A stretch of DNA of 6,121 nucleotides, taken from the NCBI GenBank assembly GCA_945835085.1, contig CAMAIG010000106.1, forward strand, positions 1 through 6,121, read 5' to 3'. The position numbers and the translations under genes are program-made. The stretch is from an uncultured Ruminococcus sp. Lineage in GTDB: Bacteria > Bacillota > Clostridia > Oscillospirales > Ruminococcaceae. Positions 1 through 5,953 of this stretch are shown in pieces; within the stretch, counting starts at the first letter, position 1, and each line of letters opens with the position of its first letter. The notes under the pieces were generated by a model. The model saw only the letters and a list, made by a program, of their open reading frames with translations. It ran no database searches and had not been told where the DNA came from.

Positions 1-34
1 CCTTTGCAGCATAATCACTGCCAAAAGTAGTCAT
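1..34 (-). CDS. Possible start of the next tail gene, or continuation of the tape measure (partial)
   Basis: An ATG at 34-32 opens a frame reading MTTFGSDYAAK that runs off the window. It is in the same frame as the tape measure gene and lies eight codons after its TAG stop. No Shine-Dalgarno-like sequence precedes this ATG (the upstream bases read CTGCTATAAA), whereas most genes in the operon have a recognisable one. It may be the N-terminus of a distal-tail gene, the downstream half of a tape measure gene broken by an amber codon, or non-coding sequence. Eleven residues are too few to assign a family. Confidence 0.25.
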   Translation of the reverse strand, partial: MTTFGSDYAAK

Positions 35-55
35 TTTATAGCAGAAATACAGAGT

Positions 56-1402
56 CTATACATTCTGCTTTTGATACTCAAAAAGCGTATCATCGGAAAC
101 AATAGCTTCCGCAAGAGATTTTATAATTTCCCCGCCTGCGGAAAGTATCTTGTCGAGGTTGTTCACAAGTGTTTCGGCTATTGTACCTATTGCCTTAACG
201 GCGGCAGGGATAAGAGTGGGTGCTTCATCGGATAAGCTGTCGCATAAAGCGGTTATAACGTCAATAGCCCCCTGTGTGACCTTGCCTGTGTTGTCGGATA
301 ATGCCTGTGTAAGCGTTGACAGCAGCTGCGCAGCAGGCTTTGCAAGCTCGGGAGCAGATGTTGTCAGCCCCGAAATAAGAGTATCTATGATAGTGCCTAC
401 ATTGTCATTGATTATCGGTATAGCTGCGGCGGCAAGCTCGGAAAGCGTACCGATAAGCGCCTCGATAAGCGAATCCGCCCCTTCCAGAACGGAAGGCAGC
501 ATGTTGTTTATCGTTTCGGGTATCATCGGAAGAATTTCTTCCGCAAGTTGAGTTACACCCTTTGCCATTTGAGGCAGCATTGAATTTATAATGGGCTTGA
601 AGTTTTCCATAACATTGGAAATGCTGTCTGTAAGGTCGGAAACAAGCCTGTCAAGGTCCTGTGTGGGGTCGGATATTCCCGTCAGCAGGTTTTCCCATGC
701 CGCCTTCATGCTTGCCATGGAGCCTGAGAGAGTAGCGGCACCCTCCGCCTGTGCATATCCCGAAAGCTTCTGCATTTCGATGTAATCCACAAGTGCATTC
801 TGGCAGTCCGCAAGGTTGTCAATAACGTAATTTGTGGCTTCGCCCTGTGATTCCTTCCATGTGTTGACCTTGTCGATAAGCTCCTGAAAGCCTTCCTTTG
901 TGGGAGTGATGCCTATCTGTAAATTGTCAAGCATGGTAAAATTATTTTTCATTATGCCGTTGAAAGCGTTCTGCACATTCTCGGCGGTGTTTCCCGTTGC
1001 GGCAACTATATCCGCTTCCGCCGTTACTATCCTGTCCGCAAGCTTTGCGGCGGCAAGCTCGTCGCCGCCCAGAGCCGTTTTCAATCCGACGGCAAATCCG
1101 TTGACCTGCTGCAGATAGTCGTTCTGGGACATCTGTATGTCTTTAAATGCGTTTTTGGCTTTATCGGCAATGTAATCGTAAGCACTGCCGAACATAAGCT
1201 TTGAGCCGCCTGCAAGCTGTTCATAGTCCGCATAGCATTCTGCCGACTGCTTAGCCAGTGCAGCAACGGCAGTCGAAGCTGCGGCAGTGGCGGCGGCAAT
1301 TCCCGCAACAGACTTCTTAGCAATGCCGCCCAGCTTTTCAAATCCCTGTTTAAATCCGTCGGAATTGATATTTGTATCAAAAACCAGTGACCCGTCAGCC
1401 AT
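56..1402 (-). CDS. Phage tail tape measure protein (possibly truncated)
   Basis: The tape measure protein sets tail length: tube subunits polymerise around it, and it is released into the host envelope during DNA injection. Residues 25-55 are Ala-rich and helical. Residues about 55-180 resemble the conserved core of TP901-type minor tail proteins, with a GNTAENVQNAFNGIMKNNF stretch near 137-155. Residues 265-435 are a succession of amphipathic, hydrophobic helices spaced by Pro or Gly, typical of tape measures. The ATG overlaps the TAA of the Gp15 gene (TAATG) and has a GGGGAGG site 7 nt upstream. At 448 aa it is short for the family. The helical pattern breaks in the last dozen residues before a TAG, and the frame continues open beyond it, so truncation is possible. 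Identity is firm from position and composition; completeness is not. Confidence 0.85.
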   Translation of the reverse strand: MADGSLVFDTNINSDGFKQGFEKLGGIAKKSVAGIAAATAAASTAVAALAKQSAECYADYEQLAGGSKLMFGSAYDYIADKAKNAFKDIQMSQNDYLQQVNGFAVGLKTALGGDELAAAKLADRIVTAEADIVAATGNTAENVQNAFNGIMKNNFTMLDNLQIGITPTKEGFQELIDKVNTWKESQGEATNYVIDNLADCQNALVDYIEMQKLSGYAQAEGAATLSGSMASMKAAWENLLTGISDPTQDLDRLVSDLTDSISNVMENFKPIINSMLPQMAKGVTQLAEEILPMIPETINNMLPSVLEGADSLIEALIGTLSELAAAAIPIINDNVGTIIDTLISGLTTSAPELAKPAAQLLSTLTQALSDNTGKVTQGAIDVITALCDSLSDEAPTLIPAAVKAIGTIAETLVNNLDKILSAGGEIIKSLAEAIVSDDTLFEYQKQNV

Positions 1403-1965
1403 TATGTATCCTCCCCGTTTAAAAATTTCTGTGCCCGTTCATATCTCTGCCGTTCGGATAATGTTTTCGGAAGCTCGTATAATTCCTGCATCTCGTATAA
1501 AAATTCCCTGCGGCTCTCGGGCAGGTCAATGTCAATATCCTCCGCACGCCATGAAACAATGTCGTTGAATTTGGTATCTTTAAGCCCCTTGAATAATGCA
1601 CGGTATTTCCACCAGTGCATATTGCAGGCGGTAAGGTCAACGCCGTACTGCTGCATAAATGCGGCGAAAATATAAGGCGCATCAAAGCCTGCGGAATAGT
1701 ATTTTCTTGACGTTCTGCCCGTGTCACGGTGCGGTTCTCCGCAACGGAAGAACCACATCACAAAACGGAATAATTCAATGGAAAAATTTTCATCGGGGAA
1801 TACCAGCCGGACAGCTGTTATCTGCTTGTGATCGGGAGCAATGTCATCGTCCTGCAAAAGCAGCTCGATTTTGATCCATAAACGATAATCGGTATCAAAA
1901 GCAAGCTCCCTTCCGTCTGATAAAACATAGACATCGGGGAGCTTGTCCGTGAGGATATTAATCAT
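1402..1965 (-). CDS. Bacteriophage Gp15-family protein (tail assembly)
   Basis: This 187-aa protein fits the Gp15 family (named after a Listeria phage A118-type protein), found next to the tape measure gene in siphoviruses of Bacillota and thought to act in tail assembly, probably as a chaperone counterpart. The N-terminus (MINILTDKLP...) leads to an acidic and aromatic middle. The recognisable family signature is at residues 95-140: DAPYIFAAFMQQYGVDL followed by HWWKYRALFKGL, matching the usual 'yI..aF.qqYgiDL...lHWwkfraLl.gL' pattern. The last 40 residues are charged and helical. Its ATG overlaps the end of the upstream chaperone gene by 8 bp, with an AGAGGA site inside that gene, so translation is probably coupled. 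No enzymatic motif is visible. It is presumably not a virion component, by analogy with other tail chaperones. Confidence 0.85.
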   Translation of the reverse strand: MINILTDKLPDVYVLSDGRELAFDTDYRLWIKIELLLQDDDIAPDHKQITAVRLVFPDENFSIELFRFVMWFFRCGEPHRDTGRTSRKYYSAGFDAPYIFAAFMQQYGVDLTACNMHWWKYRALFKGLKDTKFNDIVSWRAEDIDIDLPESRREFLYEMQELYELPKTLSERQRYERAQKFLNGEDT

Positions 1966-2302
1966 GGCTCAGATATTCCTCTTCAATAATTTCCCGGGAC
2001 CTTTTTGCGGCAAGCTCTACCATGATATTGTATATCCTCCGCATTTCGTCAAGATCTGCGTGCATAATATCGGGATATAATTCATCAGCGGCGGCAGAGC
2101 CGAGAAAAGCCGAAATACCCTGCTTTAAGGCTTCGGCTTTTTCTCTGCCCGATTCTGCCGCAAATATGCTTTTTTCCGCAGCCATAAGCTTGTCCAGCAG
2201 CTCCGCATCACGGCTTGGAAGTTCGTACTCCCTGCCTCGGAACGATACAACAGCAGGCTTGCGTTCATGGTCCATATTTACAATATCGGCAGTAATTTTC
2301 AT
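1958..2302 (-). CDS. Tail assembly chaperone-like protein (gp14 position)
   Basis: A small, mostly helical and charged 114-aa protein sits between the tail tube and Gp15 genes, the slot of the lambda gpG-like tail chaperone that coats the tape measure before tube assembly. Residues 15-30 (AVVSFRGREYELPSRD) are a short beta-rich start typical of this group; residues 32-110 are helical, ending IIEEEYLSHD. The ATG overlaps the TAA of the tube gene (TAATG). Its 3' end overlaps gp15 by 8 bp. Gp15 reads in the +1 frame but has a TGA two codons before its own ATG and no slippery heptamer was found, so I see no support for a G/GT-type fusion. Function is inferred from position and size more than from a motif. 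Confidence 0.7.
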   Translation of the reverse strand: MKITADIVNMDHERKPAVVSFRGREYELPSRDAELLDKLMAAEKSIFAAESGREKAEALKQGISAFLGSAAADELYPDIMHADLDEMRRIYNIMVELAAKRSREIIEEEYLSHD

Positions 2303-2784
2303 TATTCGGATGCTTTACTGTCGGGCGTGAATGTCTTTGTGTCGGGATCGAACGTGCCGGGAATACTGTCGCCCTGCACCGACAGTGTGCCTGTGAGGGA
2401 CATCTTCTTTTCGCCGTCGAAAGAGGAAATACCCACAGCTGCGGATTCTCTCCATGCCCTGTAAGGTTTTTCTCCGATAGCTTCTACCGTCAGAATATCC
2501 ACAACGGCGTCGGCACCTGTTTTTCTGCCCTTAGCAATGTCGTGTACGATCTTGATAGTGGGGTCTGCAAGCATCAGATCCGCTTCGATGTTGTAAGAGG
2601 GAGAATAGTCCGTCACCTCGGAAGATGAAGCACTCATGTTGATGTACTTTGTTTCTTCGGTATTCGCCCCGGGATTTTCCTGGAATTTCTTCCAGCCGTC
2701 ACCGCAGCGGTCCCACTGGGGCGTTTCCTTTTTGCTTGTGTTCATGTAGTGGTGAATGTCCGTTCTCATTGCTACTGCATTCAT
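2302..2784 (-). CDS. Major tail tube protein
   Basis: This 160-aa protein has the size, position and features of the siphovirus tail tube subunit, which forms the hexameric rings of the tail. It begins MNAVAMRTDIHHYMNT, continues with a Trp-containing segment (WDRCGDGWKKF, residues 24-34), then SASSSEVTDYSPSYNIEADL (51-70), where a declaration of metadata-like 'time of change' residues gives way to beta strands. The C-terminal third is beta-rich with the GTLSVQGDSIPGTFDPDTKTF segment typical of this family's last strands. The first ATG is chosen because GGAGG lies 9 nt upstream and it overlaps the upstream stop (ATGA). It lies between the tail-completion gene and the chaperones, as expected. 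No extra Ig-like decoration domain is present. Confidence 0.8.
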   Translation of the reverse strand: MNAVAMRTDIHHYMNTSKKETPQWDRCGDGWKKFQENPGANTEETKYINMSASSSEVTDYSPSYNIEADLMLADPTIKIVHDIAKGRKTGADAVVDILTVEAIGEKPYRAWRESAAVGISSFDGEKKMSLTGTLSVQGDSIPGTFDPDTKTFTPDSKASE

Positions 2785-3209
2785 GTGTTGTTTACCTCCG
2801 TGTAATCAATATCATATTTCATTTTGCACTGCACCGAAAATGTGCCTTTTTTCCCTGATTTGTCAAGGTCAAAAAGCATTGCATTTTCTGCGTATAATTC
2901 ATTTGCCGTACAGCCTGCAGGCAGCAGGGGAAGCGGTGCGGAATTAAAATATATCTGTAATTTTTCGATAAATCCGCTGCTTTCAAGGCGGCGGACATCG
3001 CTGTCGGTCATCTTCCGAACCTCCACAGCAAATGTGTACAGCCGCTCTTCGCTGCCGCTGATATATGTGGATAATACGGTATCGCCGCTTGGATAAATGC
3101 CGTAATTATCGGGAGAATCCTCCAGCCAGTTTATGTGGCGTTTGCTTATGTCGGCAAGCAGGGGACAGGCAGCCACATAATTTTTTATGCCGTCTATTAT
3201 GCTTGTCAT
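2781..3209 (-). CDS. Minor capsid protein, tail terminator-like
   Basis: A 142-aa protein in the slot of the A118-type third minor capsid protein, which structurally corresponds to the tail terminator or completion protein capping the tube at the neck. It begins with an amphipathic helix (MTSIIDGIKNYVAACPLL). Residues 30-60 carry a DSPDNYGIYPSGD segment followed by YISGSEERLYTFAVEVR, a beta hairpin typical of the family. A helix at 69-88 (SDVRRLESSGFIEKLQIYF) and strands at 105-137 (ENAMLFDLDKSG, FSVQCKMKYDIDY) complete the alpha/beta fold. Start and stop overlap the neighbouring genes by ATGA. Related phage proteins are sometimes mislabelled with unrelated functions in databases; nothing here suggests an enzyme. 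Confidence 0.7.
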   Translation of the reverse strand: MTSIIDGIKNYVAACPLLADISKRHINWLEDSPDNYGIYPSGDTVLSTYISGSEERLYTFAVEVRKMTDSDVRRLESSGFIEKLQIYFNSAPLPLLPAGCTANELYAENAMLFDLDKSGKKGTFSVQCKMKYDIDYTEVNNT

Positions 3210-3574
3210 CGGCGGTCACACTGCCTTTCTGCGATTTTCCGTGCACCCTCTAAAATAATTTCCTTCTTGTCGGCTTTCATTCGCTCAAACCACAGCCGCC
3301 CCCGCAGACCTCCCGAAGCCGTTCCGTTCCTGCCCCGCCCCGAATTTTCATAGTAGACGGCTTTTGCATAGGGCGTTTTGTACCGCACACAGCCCGAACC
3401 GATAACGGTGTGTATGGTTCCCGACCTTGCAAGGGTGCCCGTGTCCTTGGGTATATACGGTTCGGAATAACGCAGCACGGCATTGTCCACATACTTCTGT
3501 ACGGCTCCGCTTTGGACTATCCCGTGCTTTACCATAAGCGCACGCACCGACGGCGTAACGAATTTCAAGGTCAT
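3206..3574 (-). CDS. Minor capsid protein 2 / HK97 gp10-like neck protein
   Basis: This 122-aa basic protein matches the second minor capsid protein of A118-like phages, related in role to HK97 gp10 (neck/tail completion). Key pieces are a helix at residues 22-37 (SGAVQKYVDNAVLRYS), the hallmark YIPKDTGTLARSGT at 40-53, then GSGCVRYKTPYAKAVYY at 59-75, and LWFERMKADKKEIIL at 94-108. The order 'P.DTG.L..S' - 'Y.TPYA..YY' - 'WFERMK' is the family's diagnostic series. The Gly/Arg-rich stretch at 78-93 (SGRGRNGTASGGLRGR) is probably a flexible loop. The ATG overlaps the previous TAA (TAATG); the 3' end overlaps the next ATG (ATGA). It probably joins head to tail. Confidence 0.8.
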   Translation of the reverse strand: MTLKFVTPSVRALMVKHGIVQSGAVQKYVDNAVLRYSEPYIPKDTGTLARSGTIHTVIGSGCVRYKTPYAKAVYYENSGRGRNGTASGGLRGRLWFERMKADKKEIILEGARKIAERQCDRR

Positions 3575-3888
3575 TATATCACCCCTAATTTCACATGCCG
3601 CATATCCTCCGAACCGTAATCATGACGTGTTACGGAACGGATTGAATGTGCAGCTTTCACGGCTTCCGACAAATCATCGGGAACGCTGCCGAATACAATA
3701 TAATCCCCCTTGCATGCATCTGCATTTACATCGGGGATATATACCGACATGCTGTCGGCACGCTCCTCACCGTACTTTTTTGTGTCGGAAGCATAGGTGT
3801 CCTGCCGCATGCATTTTCCGACGTATACGGCAGAATAATCGCCGTTTTCGTCTGTGCGGATAATAACAGCGGTGTCATTCGTCGGCAT
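3574..3888 (-). CDS. Probable head-closure protein (minor capsid protein 1 position)
   Basis: A 104-aa protein with no family I can name firmly. Its place between the gp6-like connector and minor capsid protein 2 is the slot of the head-closure or first minor capsid protein. It is beta-rich: TAVIIRTDENGDYSAVYVG near the N-terminus, SMSVYIPDVNADACKGDYIVF at about 46-67 (an 'IP....KGDYIV.G' pattern common in such proteins), and a C-terminal part with SIRSVTRHDYGSEDMRHVKLGV. The start is uncertain: GTG 3897, ATG 3894 and ATG 3888 are in frame. I chose 3888 because AAGGGTGAT (3901-3893) gives proper spacing only to that codon. It overlaps the connector gene by 14 bp and its TAA overlaps the next ATG. 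Gene identity is secure; the function is inference. Confidence 0.65.
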   Translation of the reverse strand: MPTNDTAVIIRTDENGDYSAVYVGKCMRQDTYASDTKKYGEERADSMSVYIPDVNADACKGDYIVFGSVPDDLSEAVKAAHSIRSVTRHDYGSEDMRHVKLGVI

Positions 3889-4234
3889 TTTCATCACCCT
3901 TGTATAAAAGTCCCGTATTTATAAGCCAAAAGCGGACAGCACTTTTCAGCTCATTTTTCAGTGCTTCCGATGTGTTTCCGTATGATACGGAATAATCGCC
4001 TACACGCTCCGAAGTAATGCCCTGCTCCGCCTTGCTTTTGTCAGCCTTGCAGAAACGCTCGGAAACGTCGCACACGGCGTTTTTTACCTCGTCGGTGATA
4101 TTACCCTCGGTTATGCGCCCGAAGGTCATAGCGTCAACGTATGCCGCCGCCTTGGCTTCGTAATAGTTCCAGCGTTCTTCGGGGACTGTTATGCCGCCGT
4201 ATTTTTCCTTGTAATAGCTGTGATCGGCATACAT
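3875..4234 (-). CDS. gp6-like head-tail connector protein
   Basis: A 119-aa helical protein of the HK97 gp6-like connector type, which forms the ring beneath the portal and prepares the head for closure. Residues 1-40 (MYADHSYYKEKYGG..., then EAKAAAYVDAMTFGRI) form the first helices. Residues 47-63 (TDEVKNAVCDVSERFCK) form the next helix. The segment ITSERVGDYSVSYG at 73-86 is a typical motif of this group. A final helix (LKNELKSAVRFWLINTGLLYKG) closes the fold. The ATG is 3 nt after the preceding TAA, with AAGAAGGGA as ribosome site. The gene follows the capsid cluster and precedes the neck genes, as expected. Confidence 0.75.
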   Translation of the reverse strand: MYADHSYYKEKYGGITVPEERWNYYEAKAAAYVDAMTFGRITEGNITDEVKNAVCDVSERFCKADKSKAEQGITSERVGDYSVSYGNTSEALKNELKSAVRFWLINTGLLYKGDENADE

Positions 4235-4237
4235 CGT

Positions 4238-4381
4238 TTATCCCTTCTTCTTCCTGCCCTTGGGCTGTTCCTCCTGCTCCTGATGTTCCTGTTCCTGCTC
4301 CTGTTCGGCAGCGGGAGGAACGGCAGATTCTGTATGCAGTGGAGTAACATCCGCAGGATATACAATTCCTACCGTTCTCAT
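4238..4381 (-). CDS. Small Gln/Glu-rich hypothetical protein after the capsid gene
   Basis: A 47-codon gene fits tightly between the capsid gene (2 nt gap) and the connector gene (3 nt gap). I start it at ATG 4381 rather than at an earlier ATG inside the capsid gene, because this fits the compact layout and a GGCGGTG sequence precedes it. The protein begins MRTVGIVYPADVTP, then has a flexible segment, a low-complexity EQEQEQEHQEQEEQ at residues 26-39 and a basic tail PKGRKKKG. It has no transmembrane segment or domain. Many phages of Bacillota carry a small accessory protein at this place, but no function is known to me. A linker or capsid-associated peptide is conceivable. The conserved spacing and coupling argue that it is translated. 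Confidence 0.6.
   Translation of the reverse strand: MRTVGIVYPADVTPLHTESAVPPAAEQEQEQEHQEQEEQPKGRKKKG
4268..4306. repeat. Short tandem repeat of about 6 nt encoding the Gln-Glu run
   Basis: On the plus strand the sequence is a degenerate tandem array of TCCTGC / TCCTGT hexamers, which on the coding minus strand reads as alternating GAG/GAA and CAG/CAA codons. Such arrays can change in copy number by replication slippage, in steps of two residues that keep the frame. The run accounts for residues 26-39 of the 47-aa protein. Confidence 0.6.
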
Positions 4382-4383
4382 AA

Positions 4384-5262
4384 TTACACCGCCGCTCTGG
4401 AAAGATAAATGCCCGCTGTCTTGTTTTCGTAAACGTCGCACAGACCGTATGCACGATAAACGAAAGCCCAGCCGTCGGACATCTGGTTCTCTTCGGGAGA
4501 AAATACCTTGCTTACGGTGTGCTTTGTGTACTGCATTGTTGCGGAAGGCTCGATGATAAGATAGTTGATATTCTTTGCACCGACAGCCTTCTTGAAGCCG
4601 CCTGCAAGCTCATTTTCCGATGTGCCGTCAAGCAGGTCAATGCCCGTATAAAAGCGCTTCTGAGGCACCATGACAATGGAAGAAAAGCGGTCAAGGATCT
4701 CCTTTGACTTGCTTGTATCAACACTCTTAGCCTTTGTCAGCAGTGTGGGAGTGATAAAAAGAATTCTGCCTGTTTCGTTTACTTCCTCTTCGTCCATTGC
4801 GTTTGTGGCGTTGGTAAGGGAAGTAAGGATATCCACACCGTCTGTTAATGTTTCGGAATCACCCGAAGTCAGGATATTTTCCGTGCCCGCATAGGAAGCA
4901 AACCTGAAAGCATCCATTTCGGGAACAACTCTGTCACGGATAAACTTGGAAGACAGGCTGCCGAAAGCAATGCCTGCGGATTCTGCGTTGTCCATAGCGT
5001 CAACATTGAATTTTCTGCCTCTGTCGTAGTTGTATGTTACGTTCTCGTAGGTCAGAGATACATCACCCAGCACATAGCCGCTGTTGCGCTTGTAATCGGC
5101 AAGACCGTCCATGCTGTACTTGGGGATAACGATCTCATTTGCGTTTGCGCCTGCGGTCACAAGTGCGCCGCTCATGTCCAGAACGGAGCTCTTCGCAGCC
5201 TGTCTGTAAACCTCGTCAAGCAGGTCGATATAGGTCTTGAATAATGCGATTGAATTTGCCAT
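4384..5262 (-). CDS. Major capsid protein (HK97-fold)
   Basis: A 292-aa protein directly after the scaffold gene, the size of an HK97-fold coat protein without an N-terminal delta domain; the separate scaffold would replace that domain. It begins MANSIALFKTYIDLLDEVYR, a typical N-arm. Residues 33-90 contain a beta-rich E-loop-like region (EIVIPKYSMDGLADYKR, then LTYENVTYNYDRGRKFNVD). Residues 100-125 form the long spine-like helix region ending RVVPEMDAFRFASYAG. The P-domain and A-domain follow, with RILFITPTLL (166-175) and KNINYLIIEPSATM (230-243). The strong ribosome site TAAGGAGG lies at 5280-5273, about 10 nt before the ATG. It is the most abundant virion protein. The stop is TAA. Confidence 0.9.
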   Translation of the reverse strand: MANSIALFKTYIDLLDEVYRQAAKSSVLDMSGALVTAGANANEIVIPKYSMDGLADYKRNSGYVLGDVSLTYENVTYNYDRGRKFNVDAMDNAESAGIAFGSLSSKFIRDRVVPEMDAFRFASYAGTENILTSGDSETLTDGVDILTSLTNATNAMDEEEVNETGRILFITPTLLTKAKSVDTSKSKEILDRFSSIVMVPQKRFYTGIDLLDGTSENELAGGFKKAVGAKNINYLIIEPSATMQYTKHTVSKVFSPEENQMSDGWAFVYRAYGLCDVYENKTAGIYLSRAAV

Positions 5263-5272
5263 AAAAATTTTT

Positions 5273-5280
5273 CCTCCTTA
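5273..5280 (-). promoter_or_regulatory. Strong ribosome binding site of the major capsid gene
   Basis: TAAGGAGG matches the anti-Shine-Dalgarno end of 16S rRNA almost completely and is followed by an A/T-only spacer before ATG 5262. It fixes the capsid start and fits the need for very high expression. This is one of the few intergenic gaps (27 bp) within the operon. Confidence 0.8.
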
Positions 5281-5289
5281 ATTTTTTGA

Positions 5290-5841
5290 TTATTTTTCGG
5301 GCGGCAGACCCATGATCTCACGTGCCGAAGCGCTTGTGTTTCCTGCCGAACCGCCGTAATTCCCTACAAAAAATGGCTTTTTATCGGGAACGGGAGCTTC
5401 TTCCGCAAACAGAAAAGCATTGTCCTTTCTGATAGCCTTGAGCTGTTCATCAAGCCCGATGATCTTGTTGTCGGCTTCGGAAAATTTCAGCTTTTCGGTT
5501 TCAATGAGAGCACGAAGCATCTTTGCGTTCTTCGGCTTCTCGGCAGCAAGAGCCGTGTCAAGGGCGTTGTCGAAACGGAGCTTTGACAGCTTTGCGGCGG
5601 CGTCCTTTTCGGACTGTTCAAACTTCGCCTTGTATTCCTCGGCGGATTTTTTCACGCCCTCATAGTCCAGCTTCCCGAATTCCTCGATCTGCTTGTTTGC
5701 GGCGGCAAGCTGTTCTTTTGTGCTGTCATAGTCTGCATACTTGCTTTTTTCGGCGTTGATGTCCTTTCCGTTTTCTGCCATAATGCTGTCAACGGTGTCC
5801 TTGTCCTCAATGCCGAGCTTTTTTAAAAATTCCCTGGTCAT
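5290..5841 (-). CDS. Phage scaffolding protein (GP20 family)
   Basis: This 183-aa protein matches phage minor structural protein GP20, the scaffold that guides capsid assembly and is lost before DNA packaging. The N-terminus (MTREFLKKLGIEDKDTVDSI) is the family's usual 'L..LGi.ed..d.Im' start. Residues about 38-90 form a charged coiled coil (KEQLAAANKQIEE... EYKAKFEQSEKDAAAKLSKL). Residues 91-146 carry the conserved part: ALDTALAAEKPKNAKMLRALI, then IIGLDEQLKAIRKDNAFLF. The C-terminus is Pro/Gly-rich and ends ASAREIMGLPPEK, a likely capsid-contact tail. The ribosome site GTAGGAGGA lies at 5859-5851. There is no protease domain, and none is seen in the window, so scaffold exit may occur without proteolysis or use an upstream gene. 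Confidence 0.9.
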   Translation of the reverse strand: MTREFLKKLGIEDKDTVDSIMAENGKDINAEKSKYADYDSTKEQLAAANKQIEEFGKLDYEGVKKSAEEYKAKFEQSEKDAAAKLSKLRFDNALDTALAAEKPKNAKMLRALIETEKLKFSEADNKIIGLDEQLKAIRKDNAFLFAEEAPVPDKKPFFVGNYGGSAGNTSASAREIMGLPPEK

Positions 5842-5928
5842 GATAAAAATTCCTCCTACGCTTTTTTACGTGGTAGCACCACACAGATTTATTTTTTTGT
5901 CGCCGTTTTACGTCAGCCGACAGGACAT
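5842..5928 (-). promoter_or_regulatory. Leader between terminator and scaffold gene, with hairpin and possible weak promoter
   Basis: About 87 bp without a gene lie between the terminator T-run and the scaffold ATG. A GTGGT-GCT-ACCAC hairpin (5870-5882) sits just upstream of the AGGAGG site. The sequences at 5901-5913 and 5859-5871 are 13-nt direct repeats matching in 11 positions (minus strand ACGTAAAA..GCG). A CTGACG box and an AATAAA box 17 nt apart could be a weak sigma-70-type promoter (about 5916-5888), but each matches consensus at only four of six positions. A dedicated late promoter here would make sense after the terminator; the evidence is thin. Confidence 0.3.
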
Positions 5929-5953
5929 AAAAAAAGCAGCGGTTAAGGCTGCT
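5929..5953 (-). terminator. Rho-independent terminator upstream of the scaffold gene
   Basis: Read on the minus strand, AGCAGC (5953-5948) pairs with GCTGCT (5940-5935) across a 7-nt loop and is followed at once by six further T residues. The plus strand has no T-run after the stem, so the signal works only for leftward transcription. The stem is short, so termination may be partial. It contains the TAA of the small upstream ORF in its loop. Confidence 0.65.

Noticed and set aside
56..58. Reassignment of TAG to an amino acid (alternative genetic code) in this phage
   Set aside because: Nine intact genes of expected size contain no in-frame TAG and end in TAA or TGA. A recoded late operon would be expected to show several internal TAG codons.
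150..551. Plus-strand open frame of 133 codons opposite the tape measure gene, and other plus-strand frames across the window
   Set aside because: They are antisense shadows of well-supported minus-strand genes, with no ribosome sites, and have biased Ser/Ala-rich translations caused by the opposite strand's codon use.
1950..2010. Programmed frameshift fusing the tail chaperone to Gp15, as in lambda G/GT
   Set aside because: Gp15 lies in the +1 frame with its own ATG, a TGA stands two codons before that ATG, and no X XXY YYZ slippery heptamer is present near the end of the chaperone gene. An 8-bp overlap with coupled initiation explains the arrangement.
4382..4441. Longer version of the small Gln/Glu-rich protein starting at ATG 4441 inside the capsid gene
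   Set aside because: It would add 20 residues encoded wholly out of frame within the capsid C-terminus and has no better ribosome site than ATG 4381, which fits the tight spacing of the operon.
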